This document shows, piece after piece, positions 1 through 8,499 of a stretch of DNA of 17,315 nucleotides. Position numbers and translations under genes: made by a program. Numbering within the stretch: position 1 is the first letter of the stretch; each line of letters begins with the position of its first letter. Origin of the DNA: Chromera velia (lineage: Eukaryota; Sar; Chromeraceae); NCBI GenBank assembly GCA_018398765.1, contig JAHBMJ010002650.1:1-17315 (forward strand), given 5' to 3'. Below the pieces are notes generated by a model that saw nothing but the letters and a program-made list of their open reading frames with translations, made no database searches and was not told the origin of the DNA.

Positions 1-551
1 GTGGCTTCCTCTGAAACGTCAGACTATCACGACTCGGTGGATTCCAGCCCTGCAGTCCGAGATGGGGTTGTACCTGAAACCTGCTCTGGCAGACCCTCGA
101 AGTGCCCATCATCTCGCGTGGGATCATTGGTCCACTCCACAGGGCACTTCCCACCTAGGGATCCTCACCAAGACAATCAACGCAGATTGGGAGCTCATCG
201 TCGCATGTCTTGGGTGTCCGGACGCTGGTATACATCACGTCTCCCCCCCAGGGTTTGCAAACGATAACCTCGAGCATGGTGATGTGATTGAGGTTCAATA
301 CAAGTCAAGCTCAGGAATTGATCAGTCAGGTGTTTTGGTGTTTTGCGTTCGAATGCTGAAAGTGAAAAAGAGTGCATCTTACGTAGTGCATACAGTAAGG
401 CCTCCTTTTGCTATACAGTGTGTGCTGCAGTGTGTATGCGTGTTTTGGTGTAGTGTGTGCATGTTTATGCAATGAGAACGTGTATGAACTTTCAACCGCG
501 TATTCATATGATATGTCATTTGCTAGTTTAATAAGTTTATAAATGGTAAGA
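1..551 (+). mobile_element. hAT transposon copy A, internally deleted derivative (5' end outside window)
   Basis: This stretch is a mosaic of three blocks of the fuller copy downstream: 1-238 matches 995-1232, 239-330 matches 3912-4003, and 331-551 matches 4488-4708. The order and strand are the same and there are only six substitutions. About 2.7 kb and about 0.5 kb of the parent are missing at the two joints. Each joint shows 2 bp of microhomology (AC at 237-238, GG at 329-330) and neither has GT-AG borders, so these are DNA deletions and not spliced introns. Homology to the parent stops at 551/4708. No terminal inverted repeat or 8-bp target duplication could be identified, and the left end lies before the window. 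It looks like a non-autonomous Ds-type derivative of an autonomous hAT element. Confidence 0.85.
2..475 (+). pseudogene. Truncated hAT transposase fragment fused in frame to C-terminal domain start
   Basis: This is the coding remnant inside copy A. Codons from base 2 to 238 encode the catalytic-core start of the transposase, including the AWDHWST motif expected to hold the first catalytic aspartate. The first deletion joint keeps the reading frame, so the fragment runs straight into about 30 residues of the C-terminal extra domain (GFANDNLEHGD...). After the second joint it reads former 3' untranslated sequence and stops with TGA at 473-475. Relative to copy B it has one Arg to Trp change (CGG to TGG at 38). 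It lacks the RNase H-like core, the second aspartate, the glutamate and the dimerisation region, so it cannot be an active transposase. Whether it is expressed is unknown. Confidence 0.6.
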
Positions 552-702
552 TTTTATAAAATTCTAGTAACACTGTAACACAGTCTAGTATAGTAACTGT
601 TACACTACTGCCTATTAACAGTGCCTAACAGCTAGATAGCCCCTGTTTATCTTTTTCAAAACCAATTTTTTATAGTTATAAACTATATTAAAAAAAAAAA
701 AN
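552..702. other. AT-rich spacer between transposon copies, ending in poly-A and an ambiguous base
   Basis: This 151-bp AT-rich stretch matches neither transposon copy and holds no credible coding sequence. It contains short GTAAC/GTTAC inverted repeats around 567-607. It ends in a run of 12 A followed by the only N in the window, at 702. The downstream transposase frame starts abruptly just after this N, so either an element end or a misassembly may lie here. Confidence 0.6.
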
Positions 703-1308
703 ATCTTTGGACTCACCTTCGAAGCTGCAAAAAGAAGACAGAAGAAATCAAAAAAGCAATCGCTACCCAGCATCAGAATGAGCTTAAAAAGAAAATTGCA
801 AAGATGGGAGATAATGCCACTCTGCTTCCTCACGTTGTCTCCACCACCATGGAGGGTGAGGTTCCATTTCCTTCTTCAGTGAAGATGTACTTGAATGATC
901 TTCTTGTTAAGTGGCTTGTCGCTGAGTTTCTACCTCCAAACACTTCTGAGTCGGACCGTTTCCGGCATCTGATGCACGTAGCAACGATGGGAAGGTGGCT
1001 TCCTCTGAAACGTCAGACTATCACGACTCGGCGGATTCCAGCCCTGCAGTCCGAGATGGGGTTGTACCTGAAACCTGCTCTGGCAGACCCTCGAAGTGCC
1101 CATCATCTCGCGTGGGATCATTGGTCCACTCCACAGGGCACTTCCCACCTAGGGATCCTCACCAAGACAATCAACGCAGATTGGGAGCTCATCGTCGCAT
1201 GTCTTGGGTGTCCGGACGCTGGTATACATCACTCCGGAGAAAAGACCAAGGAGATCATCCAAGCAACGCTCGCGAGTGCGGGAATAAACATGAAGACCCA
1301 AGTTCCAG

Positions 1309-1435
1309 GTATGTACATGTCATTCCCCAGAGAACCACGATCACTGTTCCTTGTTCATGCAAACGTTTTTTCACTTCAACATACCATGACTCCAACGTCA
1401 TAATTCCTTCCTATTCTGCTTCTGTTGCTATGCAG
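1309..1435 (+). other. Intron 1 of the transposase
   Basis: The intron is 127 bp, starting GTATGT after CCAG and ending TATGCAG. It is phase 1. Joining the flanks gives Val-Pro-Asp-Ser-Thr-Ser-Asn, recreating the conserved second catalytic aspartate motif of hAT transposases, which is the main support for the exact borders. Confidence 0.8.
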
Positions 1436-1860
1436 ACAGCACCTCTAATACTGCTTCCAACATGGTCGCATGTGCGCGGGAGCTGGGCGTCTCGTGGATT
1501 GCGTGCTTTTGCCACGTAGTCAACCTTGTTGTCGGAAAGCTGCTCAACGCCGAGAAGGTTGAACCACTTGTTGATTCTGCTCGCGAGACCGTGACGAGCT
1601 TTCGTCGCTCCAATCAGCTTTGGCAAGCGTTCGCAAATGCTGCAACGGAGCAGTCTATCCAGGTGCGGACCCTGGTTCCTCCAGGAAAGACTCGCTGGTC
1701 TTCGCATCTCGTTGCGTTCGAGCGGCTGATTGAGTACCGAGGAATGTTTCTCAAAGTGTATGCTGAGGTCTTTATCTAAGGCACCTACGGCACCACTCCA
1801 GACCTTGAGAGGCTCAAGACTGTTGTCCTTTGCAACAGGCTTCAATTTTCTCAGCTGCAG

Positions 1861-1914
1861 GTCCGTATCTTCCTCTTTCATTGTATGTGTGTGTGTATGT
1901 GTGTGTGTGTGTAT

Positions 1915-1957
<43 letters not shown>

Positions 1958-2187
1958 TATGTGTGTATGTGTATATGTATGTATGTACGCGCGTGTGCAC
2001 TTCAACCTAGGCTTCAACGTTTGCACGATGCAACTCTGCACAAGGTCGCATGAAGCAACTCTGTACAAGATCGCACGATGCAACTATGCACAAGATCGCA
2101 GGATGCAACTCTGTGTATATATGTATGTATGTATGTATGTGTATGTGTGTATGTGTGTGTGTGTGTGTATATATGTGTGTGTGACAC

Positions 2188-2221
<34 letters not shown>

Positions 2222-2240
2222 TGTGTGTCTGTATGTGCAG
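1861..2240 (+). other. Intron 2 of the transposase, filled with GT repeats and a minisatellite
   Basis: The intron is 380 bp, phase 0, from CTGCAG|GTCCGT to TATGTGCAG|TGG. Splicing joins ...QFSQLQ to WLTDILKPF, a typical hAT core segment. Most of the intron is (GT)n/(GTAT)n: 1883-1990 and 2114-2236. Between them is a 25-bp minisatellite. Reading frames through this intron translate to Val/Cys strings and are not protein. Confidence 0.75.
2025..2113 (+). repeat. 25-bp minisatellite, about 3.5 copies
   Basis: The unit has the core GCAACTCTGCACAAGRTCGC and repeats every 25 bp, with copies starting near 2025, 2050, 2075 and 2100 and differing by one to four bases. It sits between two GT-rich microsatellite blocks inside transposase intron 2. 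Confidence 0.85.
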
Positions 2241-4319
2241 TGGCTGACGGATATCTTGAAGCCCTTTCAAGAAGCAATTCTGGTCGCTCAAATACAGAAG
2301 GCAAACAGAGAGGTGATCGACCGGCAGATCGAGAAGATCAACGCGGTTTTGAGCCGGGCATACCCAGGAGAGGGAGACCCGGCAGAGCAAGACTCGGGTA
2401 TGCCAAGTCCTCAGGTTGCACCTGTCTCTGCACCTGCCCCTGCCTCTGCCTCAAGGGTCTCCTCTCGGGCTGATGCTCCTGTCATCGACATTCTGGACGA
2501 CGACGACGATGACGCCTCTCCCACTGGCACCGCTCTGTCCATGCCGGGTTTGGCGGCCTCTCCTTCGGCCTCTTCTTCTCCTTCGGCTTCTCCTTCAGCC
2601 TCTCTTTCGGCCTTTGGTTTTGCCGATGAAGCTGCAGACGAACTTGATTCTCTTCTCCAGGGAAGTGGAATTGAGCTTCAGTCCGAGAAGGATGAGATTA
2701 GCGCTCTTGTTGGCTCTTACTACTTGTGGTGGGCGTACGAGGCACAGCGTCACATCTATGCCTCTGTAGAGGGGTTCATCGACAAGGAGCAATCGCTGTC
2801 AGAGCAAGTGCGTCAGCGTGAGTTCCTCACCCCCCTCGTTGACCTTATCAGAGGGGAGCTTGCAGCCCGTTTTCCTCTCGACCAGCTGAGGAATGCGGCC
2901 CGTTGGCCAGACGCTGTCATTGCTTCTTATTGTCTTGATCCACGAACAGGTCATCTCAACCAGCTCACTGATCCCGACATTAAGGCAGCCGTCGAAGAGC
3001 GGTTTTATCAGATCGTCGCGCGTGTCAAGATGCAGGAGCTCCTCGACAGGCGAGCAGCCCGAGGAGGTAACCCTCTGACAGAGCAAGAACAGCAACTGGC
3101 CTATCAAAAGTTGACCAACAGAGAAGCTGGAAGCGAAGGCCCGGCTACGAAGTTCATCAAAGAGTTTCAGACGTACATCGGGAATCGAGGTGGCCGCAGT
3201 GACGAGGAAGAGTTAGATGCTTTGCTCGACGATATCGGAATAGAGGGTCTTAGGGAGCGTGAAGCCCCGTCAGAATCCCCCGCCGCCTCCGCCCTTTCGG
3301 TCTCTGCACCCGGAGCCCCGACTTTGGCCACACGAGAGGAGTACAACACTTGTTTTGATCTTCTTGGTTGGTAGCGTTCTCAACAGAAGCAGCAGCGTCA
3401 TGGTGTTTTGTGTGACATTGCCCGTTTTTTCCTTCCCTACTGGATGTCTGAAGCACCAGTCGAAAGCTGTTTTTCATTTAGGGGAATGGTTGCATCCAAG
3501 CGGCGCTGTGCCATGCCTTCCGAAAATGTTGACCGAATGCTCACTCTCGGGATCAATTTGAGACTGCATGACAAAGCATTCGATACAAGACGGAAGCACA
3601 ATTTGGGAGAGGGGTGGACGGCTAAACAGGTGCAGCGTGCTTTTCAGAGCGATCAAGAGAAGCAGGGGAGAAAGATCATGCGACAGGTTTATGAACAGCA
3701 GCTGGAAAAAGCAGAGGAGGGGGAGAAACAGGCCATTGCCACCCAAATGGTTTCTTCAGGATTAGTTGCAGCTCAGCAAGCGCAGGCTGAACAGCTGGCC
3801 GGCCTCCCACAGCCAAAGCGGAAGAGAGGTGAGACCACCGAGACGGGAAGCGAGGCTGCCGCCTCTTCTAGTTCTTCCTCTAGTAGAGGAAGACCTCTCG
3901 CAGGTCTCGACGTCCCCCCCCCAGGGTTTGCGAACGATAACCTCGAGCATGGTGATGTGATTGAGGTTCAATACAAGTCAAGCTCAGGAATTGATCAGTC
4001 AGGAAAGCTGAAAGCGTGGGTCGCACCGCAAACCAAGCTTCCAATTGAAGATGCTGAAGAAGGAAGTCAGGAAGCAGGGGGAATCCTTCAGATTAGATGG
4101 ATGGAAGGGATAGTGAATGGAAAAAACATGGCAACATACCAAGACTGTGACAACCGAGGTTCGTACATCAGCATGCGCGAAGTTGCGTGGTGGAAGGTGG
4201 TACAACGAGAAGCAGCAAGGCCCCCAAAGCCCGCACCAATTAGATCGGGCCCCAGTGCTCCAGTGCGGACTCAGTCTGGAGGTGCAAAAGCGAAGGGCCG
4301 CCCCCCGGCCAAAAGATGA

Positions 4320-4708
4320 AATTTGAAAAGGGGGGCAACGACTCAACGAGTCTCAATTGACGTCGATGTGTGCATGTTTCTCTTATTTATATGCGCGTTT
4401 GCATGATTGATATCTACATTTATGTCTTTGCATACATCTTTCTGCTTGTTTGTACCCAGATGATTTTTTGCTCGACAGTGCTTGTGGTGTTTTGGTGTTT
4501 CGCGTTCGAATGCTGAAAGTGAAAAAGAGTGCATCTTATGTAGTGCATACAGTAAGGCCTCCTTTTGCTATACAGTGTGTGCTGCAGTGTGCATGCGTGT
4601 TTTGGTGTAGTGTGTGCATGTTTATGCAATGAGAACGTGTATGAACTTTCAACCGCGTATTCATATGATATGTCATTTGCTAGTTTAATAAGTTTATAAA
4701 TGGTAAGA
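4320..4708 (+). other. 3' untranslated / subterminal region of the hAT element
   Basis: This stretch follows the TGA of the transposase at 4317-4319. From 4488 it is shared with copy A at three mismatches in 221 bp, so it belongs to the element. Short frames through it have no recognisable content. Homology ends in ATGGTAAGA at 4708. Confidence 0.65.
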
Positions 4709-5204
4709 CCTTTTTTTGTTCCCTTTCTTTTTTACTCTTTAAGCCTAAGCAACACCTAACACTAGACTACACTAGACTTAACAACTTGAACGGTTATCTA
4801 AACGGTTATGCAACACCTGAAGAACAGTTGTGCAATTAACACTCAAACAACAGTGGTTTGAACGTGAAAAAAAAAAAGAAACGGTTTGGTGTCACGAGCT
4901 AGTCGTGGACTCTTCGCCTCTTTGACAGGCAACCGGAGAATCCTCAACGACCCCACCAACGCGACCAAACGACCTCGCCACCCCCACCACCACTACCAAC
5001 TGCACAAGAAAAGAACCCCCTCACTCCCGCAGACATCGTATTACGCTCGCCGTTCAGAGACCTCAACGGCCCCCCAACGGTGCTTTGCAACACCCTTCCA
5101 ACGCAATAGAGGCGCAACAGCGTGGACCCACTCTGCAGAGACGCGAGGGAGAAACAAGAGCCGTATCAATTTGTATAGGCACCCTCGCAGCATGATCACG
5201 CACG

Positions 5205-5234
5205 CACTCACTCACTCACTCACTCACTCACTCA
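5205..5234 (+). repeat. (ACTC)n microsatellite
   Basis: About seven tandem ACTC units lie in the spacer upstream of the solenoid gene. Confidence 0.9.
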
Positions 5235-5310
5235 GTCTCAAAAGCAGCAAAGTCTCCCATACATACTCTCTCAGGCAGCTAGAGGACGATGGATTGAAGA
5301 AGGAACGGGA

Positions 5311-5342
5311 ATCGATCGATCGATCGATCGAAGGATCGATCA
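5311..5342 (+). repeat. (ATCG)n microsatellite
   Basis: Five tandem ATCG units are followed by a broken partial copy. The repeat is self-complementary. Confidence 0.85.
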
Positions 5343-5414
5343 CTGAAGAGTCCAAGAGGAAGTTGGGAGGATCTTCCTTCTCTTTCGGGGTCTGTACTAA
5401 GCTTCGCTGTGGAG

Positions 5415-7297
5415 GATAACGCGGCTGTGGAGAGTGTTTCGGCCCCGTTGCTTACCGAAGTTTCCACTCTCTCCGTGAATCAATGCCCAAGCATGTTTGA
5501 TGTATCATTTCCCTTGTTGCAAACGATTCAGGGCTCTCTCTTTTTTGGGGGGTTTAACGCGGGCGCGACGGCTGACTTCTCCAGCCTGGCTTCAGTTGGC
5601 ACAGTGATGCTCGTCCAGCTGATGGAGTTCACCCTGACATTGTCAGCTCCCAGTCTGACGCGAGTCGGGGGGGCGGCGGACTCCCCATTCGATGGCTTGA
5701 GCATCGTTGTGAGGTTCATGAACCAACTGACAACTTTGGAAGTTCCGTTGCTTGAAGAGGTCGTGGAGGGGGTGCAGTTGCTCGCCTGTCCCGCTTTGCA
5801 AACCTTCGATGCCCCCAGTCTGAGAACGGTCGGGAAAGCTGTGATCGTTCAGGGTGCTGCTCCCATCGTTTTGGACCTTCCGGCCTTGTCGACAGTAGGA
5901 GATGGCATCTCGGTCACACTCAACGTCAGACTGACATCCATCGAAATCCCCTCCCTGACTTCAGTCGGGGGAGATGTCACCGTGACGTTCAATGCGTTGC
6001 TTACCCGTATCCGCGTCAATGCACTTCTCTTGTCTAGTATCGGAGGGTCTTTGACCATCGGGTTCAATGGCGCTGACGATCCTGCGATCGTCTTTGGGCG
6101 ACGATTGACTGGGAGCTCCGAGGACAGCGGCGTGCCCTCCCGGAAACTTCAAGATGGTGCCCGTGAGATTGACATGTCCTCTCTCTCGAGTGTGGGAGGC
6201 AATGTAACGGTGACGGAGAACGAATCTTTCAAAGTTCTCAACCTGGCTGGGCTGCAGACAGTGGCAACTGATGTGATCATCGATTCCAATCCAGGCATGC
6301 AGGTCTGCTCTCTCTTTCAGCCAGTAGAAGGTAGGCAGGCAGGGAGGTGCACATACGATCAGACTGTTTGTGCTTGAATTCATCACATTAGCTTCATTCA
6401 ATGAACATTCAAGCTGTCGTTTCATGAAACATCTCTGCTTCATGACATGCAGACGGTACTTGTGCGAGGACAGGCTGAGAGAGAAGAGAATAGAAGGGAA
6501 GAGAAGAGAAGAGGAGTCAAAGACATTTCGATGACAAAAATTTTCTCCTTACCCCTATCTTTTCGAGCCTGCAGGTGATCAATCTAGGGAATCTGGTCAG
6601 CGTGGGTGGAGACCTGATCATCAGGAACAACTCGAATCTGGAGTCCATCATCATCAACCCAGAGGCATAGGTAAAAGAAAGAAAACACAGGCAGGCAGGC
6701 AGCTGGGAGAGTTGGTGGGAGGGGCTCAGCTCAATAGAAGTGAGTGGTTGAAGGCTGACAGTCGATCGAGCACGCACGCCATGCGTTCTGTTTTCGGTTC
6801 ATCTGTATGAATTTGCCGCCATCACCATAATTAATATATTCTCCTTTCTTCGCTCCGTTGCACAGGGCTAGAAATCCTCTAGCACTCACGGCTGACGTAC
6901 ATTCCTTTTGTCCCCCTGCCCTTCCCTTTCCTTCCCTGCATCGATCGACGCCCACGCAGGTTGACGGGAGTGTCATTGTTGTGGACAACCCGCTGTTCAA
7001 CAACGAGGAGCTGATTGATTCTGTTGAGGTCTGTGTACGAGGGCAGACAGGCAGAGAGGGAGTCATGCCGGAATTCGTGTTGCTTTTGAAGGAACGAAGA
7101 GTGAATAGCAATGGAGCTTCATTTGTTCCTGTCTCTCTAAATTTTTGTTTGGATGTTCTGATAGATTCGGGGAGCTTTGCCCTAGCCCCCTCATCTCTCG
7201 CTCTGTCTGTGAGACTGCGTGTCTCCTGAAAGTAAATACCAGGCAGCCTCATTGCCCGACCGCCCGTTCTCTCTGTATGAGACTCTTTCTCTCTTTC

Positions 7298-7336
<39 letters not shown>

Positions 7337-7954
7337 TTCTGTCTGTGTGCCTCTGTTGGTCTGTGCAGGGCATTTTTATTGCCAATGGAGGAAAGATCAT
7401 CAAAGGGAAGGCCTTCGACTTCAGCGGTGCGTCGCAACAGTTGCTGCCTTCCTTCCCTTTCTGTACCGTGCTTGTCTCCTCTTCTCTCATTATTCCCCCC
7501 CTTTCTTCGACTCGACCTCTCTCTGCACTTCTTTTCTTTTCCGTCCTTCCCTTCTCCCTCTCACATCCTCCCTTCCTCCCTCCCTCCGTTCTCTCTCTAC
7601 TTTTTCCCGCAAGGGAAGGAAGAAAGGATAGATATATGCCCCAACAAGCAACCCCTTTCCCCCACTGCCCAAAATCAGCAAGCAGGATTCCCATCATCAA
7701 AGCAAATGAATCCCATGAGATTTATTCTCAAGATCTCCTCCTGCCCCTTCTCTTCACTCTATCCCGTTGTCCCCCGAGTCTCCCTTGCAGGATTAGATTT
7801 TGATGCGCTGAAGAAGCCGTGGGACGATCTCGGGAAGGTCTCTGGCGACCCATTGAAGAACCTGAATCTCAAGATGTTTGACTTGGGGGATAAGGACTTT
7901 CTGAAGGGATTTGAAAAGGCCTTGGATCTCTCGAAAATTCCCAAATTCAATTAA
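5415..7954 (+). CDS. Receptor-L/Ecm33-like solenoid repeat protein, 3' part, with in-frame TAG
   Basis: The protein is built of about 24-residue repeats of the type LxxVGGxVxVxxNxxLxxIxxPxL, as in receptor L-domain / fungal Ecm33-type cell-surface proteins; that relationship is inferred from the pattern. Proposed exons: 5415-6302, 6575-6670, 6960-7028, 7369-7426 and 7791-7954, TAA stop at 7952. Each join keeps the frame and the repeat register, for example ...NPGMQ|VINLGNLVSVGG. The first exon starts mid-repeat, its frame has only a GTG codon (5409) and no ATG at the front, and an acceptor-like AG precedes it, so 5' exons including any signal peptide are missing. Codon 6668-6670 is TAG, the last codon of exon 2 before GTAAAAG; repeat alignment wants exactly one residue there. 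The C-terminus (after FDFSG) is Lys/Asp/Leu-rich without a GPI-type hydrophobic tail. This may be a pseudogene. Confidence 0.6.
6303..6574 (+). other. Intron in solenoid gene
   Basis: The intron is 272 bp, CAG|GTCTGC to CCTGCAG|GTG, phase 0. If retained, translation would add a short Cys-rich tail and stop at 6375-6377, so a shorter isoform is possible. Splicing gives better repeat continuity. Confidence 0.6.
6671..6959 (+). other. Intron in solenoid gene, donor directly after an in-frame TAG
   Basis: The intron is 289 bp, TAG|GTAAAAG to CCACGCAG|GTTGAC, phase 0. The following exon encodes VDGSVIVVDNPLF, which fits the repeat. Confidence 0.55.
7029..7368 (+). other. Intron in solenoid gene with (GTCT)n tract
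   Basis: The intron is 340 bp, GAG|GTCTGT to TGTGCAG|GGC, phase 0. It contains a (GTCT)n tract at 7299-7347 shortly before the acceptor, which may serve as an extended pyrimidine tract. Confidence 0.55.
7299..7347 (+). repeat. (GTCT)n microsatellite
   Basis: About twelve imperfect GTCT units lie inside an intron of the solenoid gene. Confidence 0.9.
7427..7790 (+). other. Pyrimidine-rich last intron of solenoid gene
   Basis: The intron is 364 bp, AGCG|GTGCGT to CCCTTGCAG|GATTAG, phase 1. The CT-rich body generates several spurious Ser/Leu/Pro frames on both strands. Confidence 0.55.
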
Positions 7955-8312
7955 CGTGACGGGCTGATCAACCCATCCATTGCCCTTCCCTTCCTTCAAT
8001 CGCCTTGCCCACGTCCCTCTGTCTGTGAGAGAAAACGGTAAACCGAAATCACCGAGTCTTCTCTCTGCCTGGATCTCTGTCAGATCGATCGGGCAAATTG
8101 GTAGTTCGTAGACCGTCTTGCTGCTGGTTGGAAGGGAAGGTCGGAGTCTTCCATTAATTAATTCAGGGGGGGGGTATCGGGACTGACTTATTGATTAATG
8201 CACGGAGGGAGAGACGGGTGATGAGATGAAGCAGCTGCAGGCTTGACTTCTTACAGAGAGAGAGACCAGGCACTGCACGGAAGGAATGCTGTCACAGAAC
8301 TTGAAGGGGAAA

Positions 8313-8346
<34 letters not shown>

Positions 8347-8407
8347 TGTATGTATGTGTGTGTGTATGTGTGTGTGTGTGTATGTGTGTGTATGTGTGTG
8401 TGTGTGT

Positions 8408-8455
<48 letters not shown>

Positions 8456-8463
8456 GTGTGTGC

Positions 8464-8499
<36 letters not shown>

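Larger units (their letters stand above)
703..4319 (+). pseudogene. hAT-family transposase, three exons, two in-frame nonsense codons
   Basis: The enzyme would cut and paste the element through a DDE RNase H-like core. Exons are 703-1308, 1436-1860 and 2241-4319; introns 1309-1435 and 1861-2240 are GT-AG. The first intron splits the GAC codon of the conserved DSTSN motif, and joining the exons restores it. Landmarks in order: end of a BED zinc finger (HLRSC, about 712-729), first ATG at 804, catalytic Asp in AWDHWST (1116), second Asp at the exon 1/2 joint, CHVVNLVV, TRWSSH, an inserted Ser/Pro/Asp-rich segment (2400-2620), LDPR (about 2938), dimerisation block with Glu of VESCFSF (3462), a KRKR nuclear-signal-like cluster (about 3820), then an extra C-terminal domain. 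In-frame TAA at 1777-1779 and TAG at 3372-3374 break it. The TAG sits where hAT proteins usually have the second Trp of a WW pair. Confidence 0.8.
703..4708 (+). mobile_element. hAT transposon copy B, near full-length but decayed
   Basis: This is the parent-type copy of the element at 1-551. It carries the whole recognisable transposase (703-4319) plus about 390 bp of 3' untranslated sequence, and its shared 3' end with copy A is at 4708. Membership of the hAT superfamily rests on the transposase: a BED-finger tail (HLRSC), AWDHWST, a DSTSN motif followed by CHVVNLVV, a TRWSSHL motif, LDPR, and a C-terminal dimerisation block containing VESCFSFRG and SKRR. The left boundary is uncertain because sequence upstream of 703 does not continue the zinc finger. 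No terminal inverted repeats or target-site duplications were found. Two in-frame stops suggest this copy is not autonomous. Confidence 0.8.
4709..5414. other. Spacer or intron upstream of the solenoid gene; no supported gene
   Basis: About 700 bp holding a T-rich then A-rich start, a CACGA-gctag-TCGTG hairpin around 4892, an (ACTC)n tract at 5205-5234 and an (ATCG)n tract at 5311-5330. One frame is open for 177 codons (4886-5419), but it runs through both microsatellites, has skewed composition and no motifs, so I do not call it. The last 20 bp contain TACTAA (5395-5400), a good branch-point match, before an AG at 5413-5414, suggesting this is the 3' part of an intron of the next gene. Confidence 0.5.

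Noticed and set aside
1-551. Copy A as a processed (spliced and reinserted) transposase transcript
   Set aside because: Neither joint has GT-AG borders, the true introns lie elsewhere, and there is no poly-A tail at 551; 2-bp microhomology deletions fit better.
1830-2473. Val/Cys- and His/Thr-rich frames over 1830-2390 on both strands
   Set aside because: They are translations of GT/CA microsatellites in an intron. The real exon in that frame starts at 2241.
2416-2769. Leu/Pro-rich frame overlapping the transposase
   Set aside because: It is a shadow of the Ser/Pro-rich transposase exon, which has family motifs on both sides.
4886-5419. 177-codon frame in the spacer
   Set aside because: It runs through ACTC and ATCG repeats and an apparent intron end, and shows no recognisable domain.
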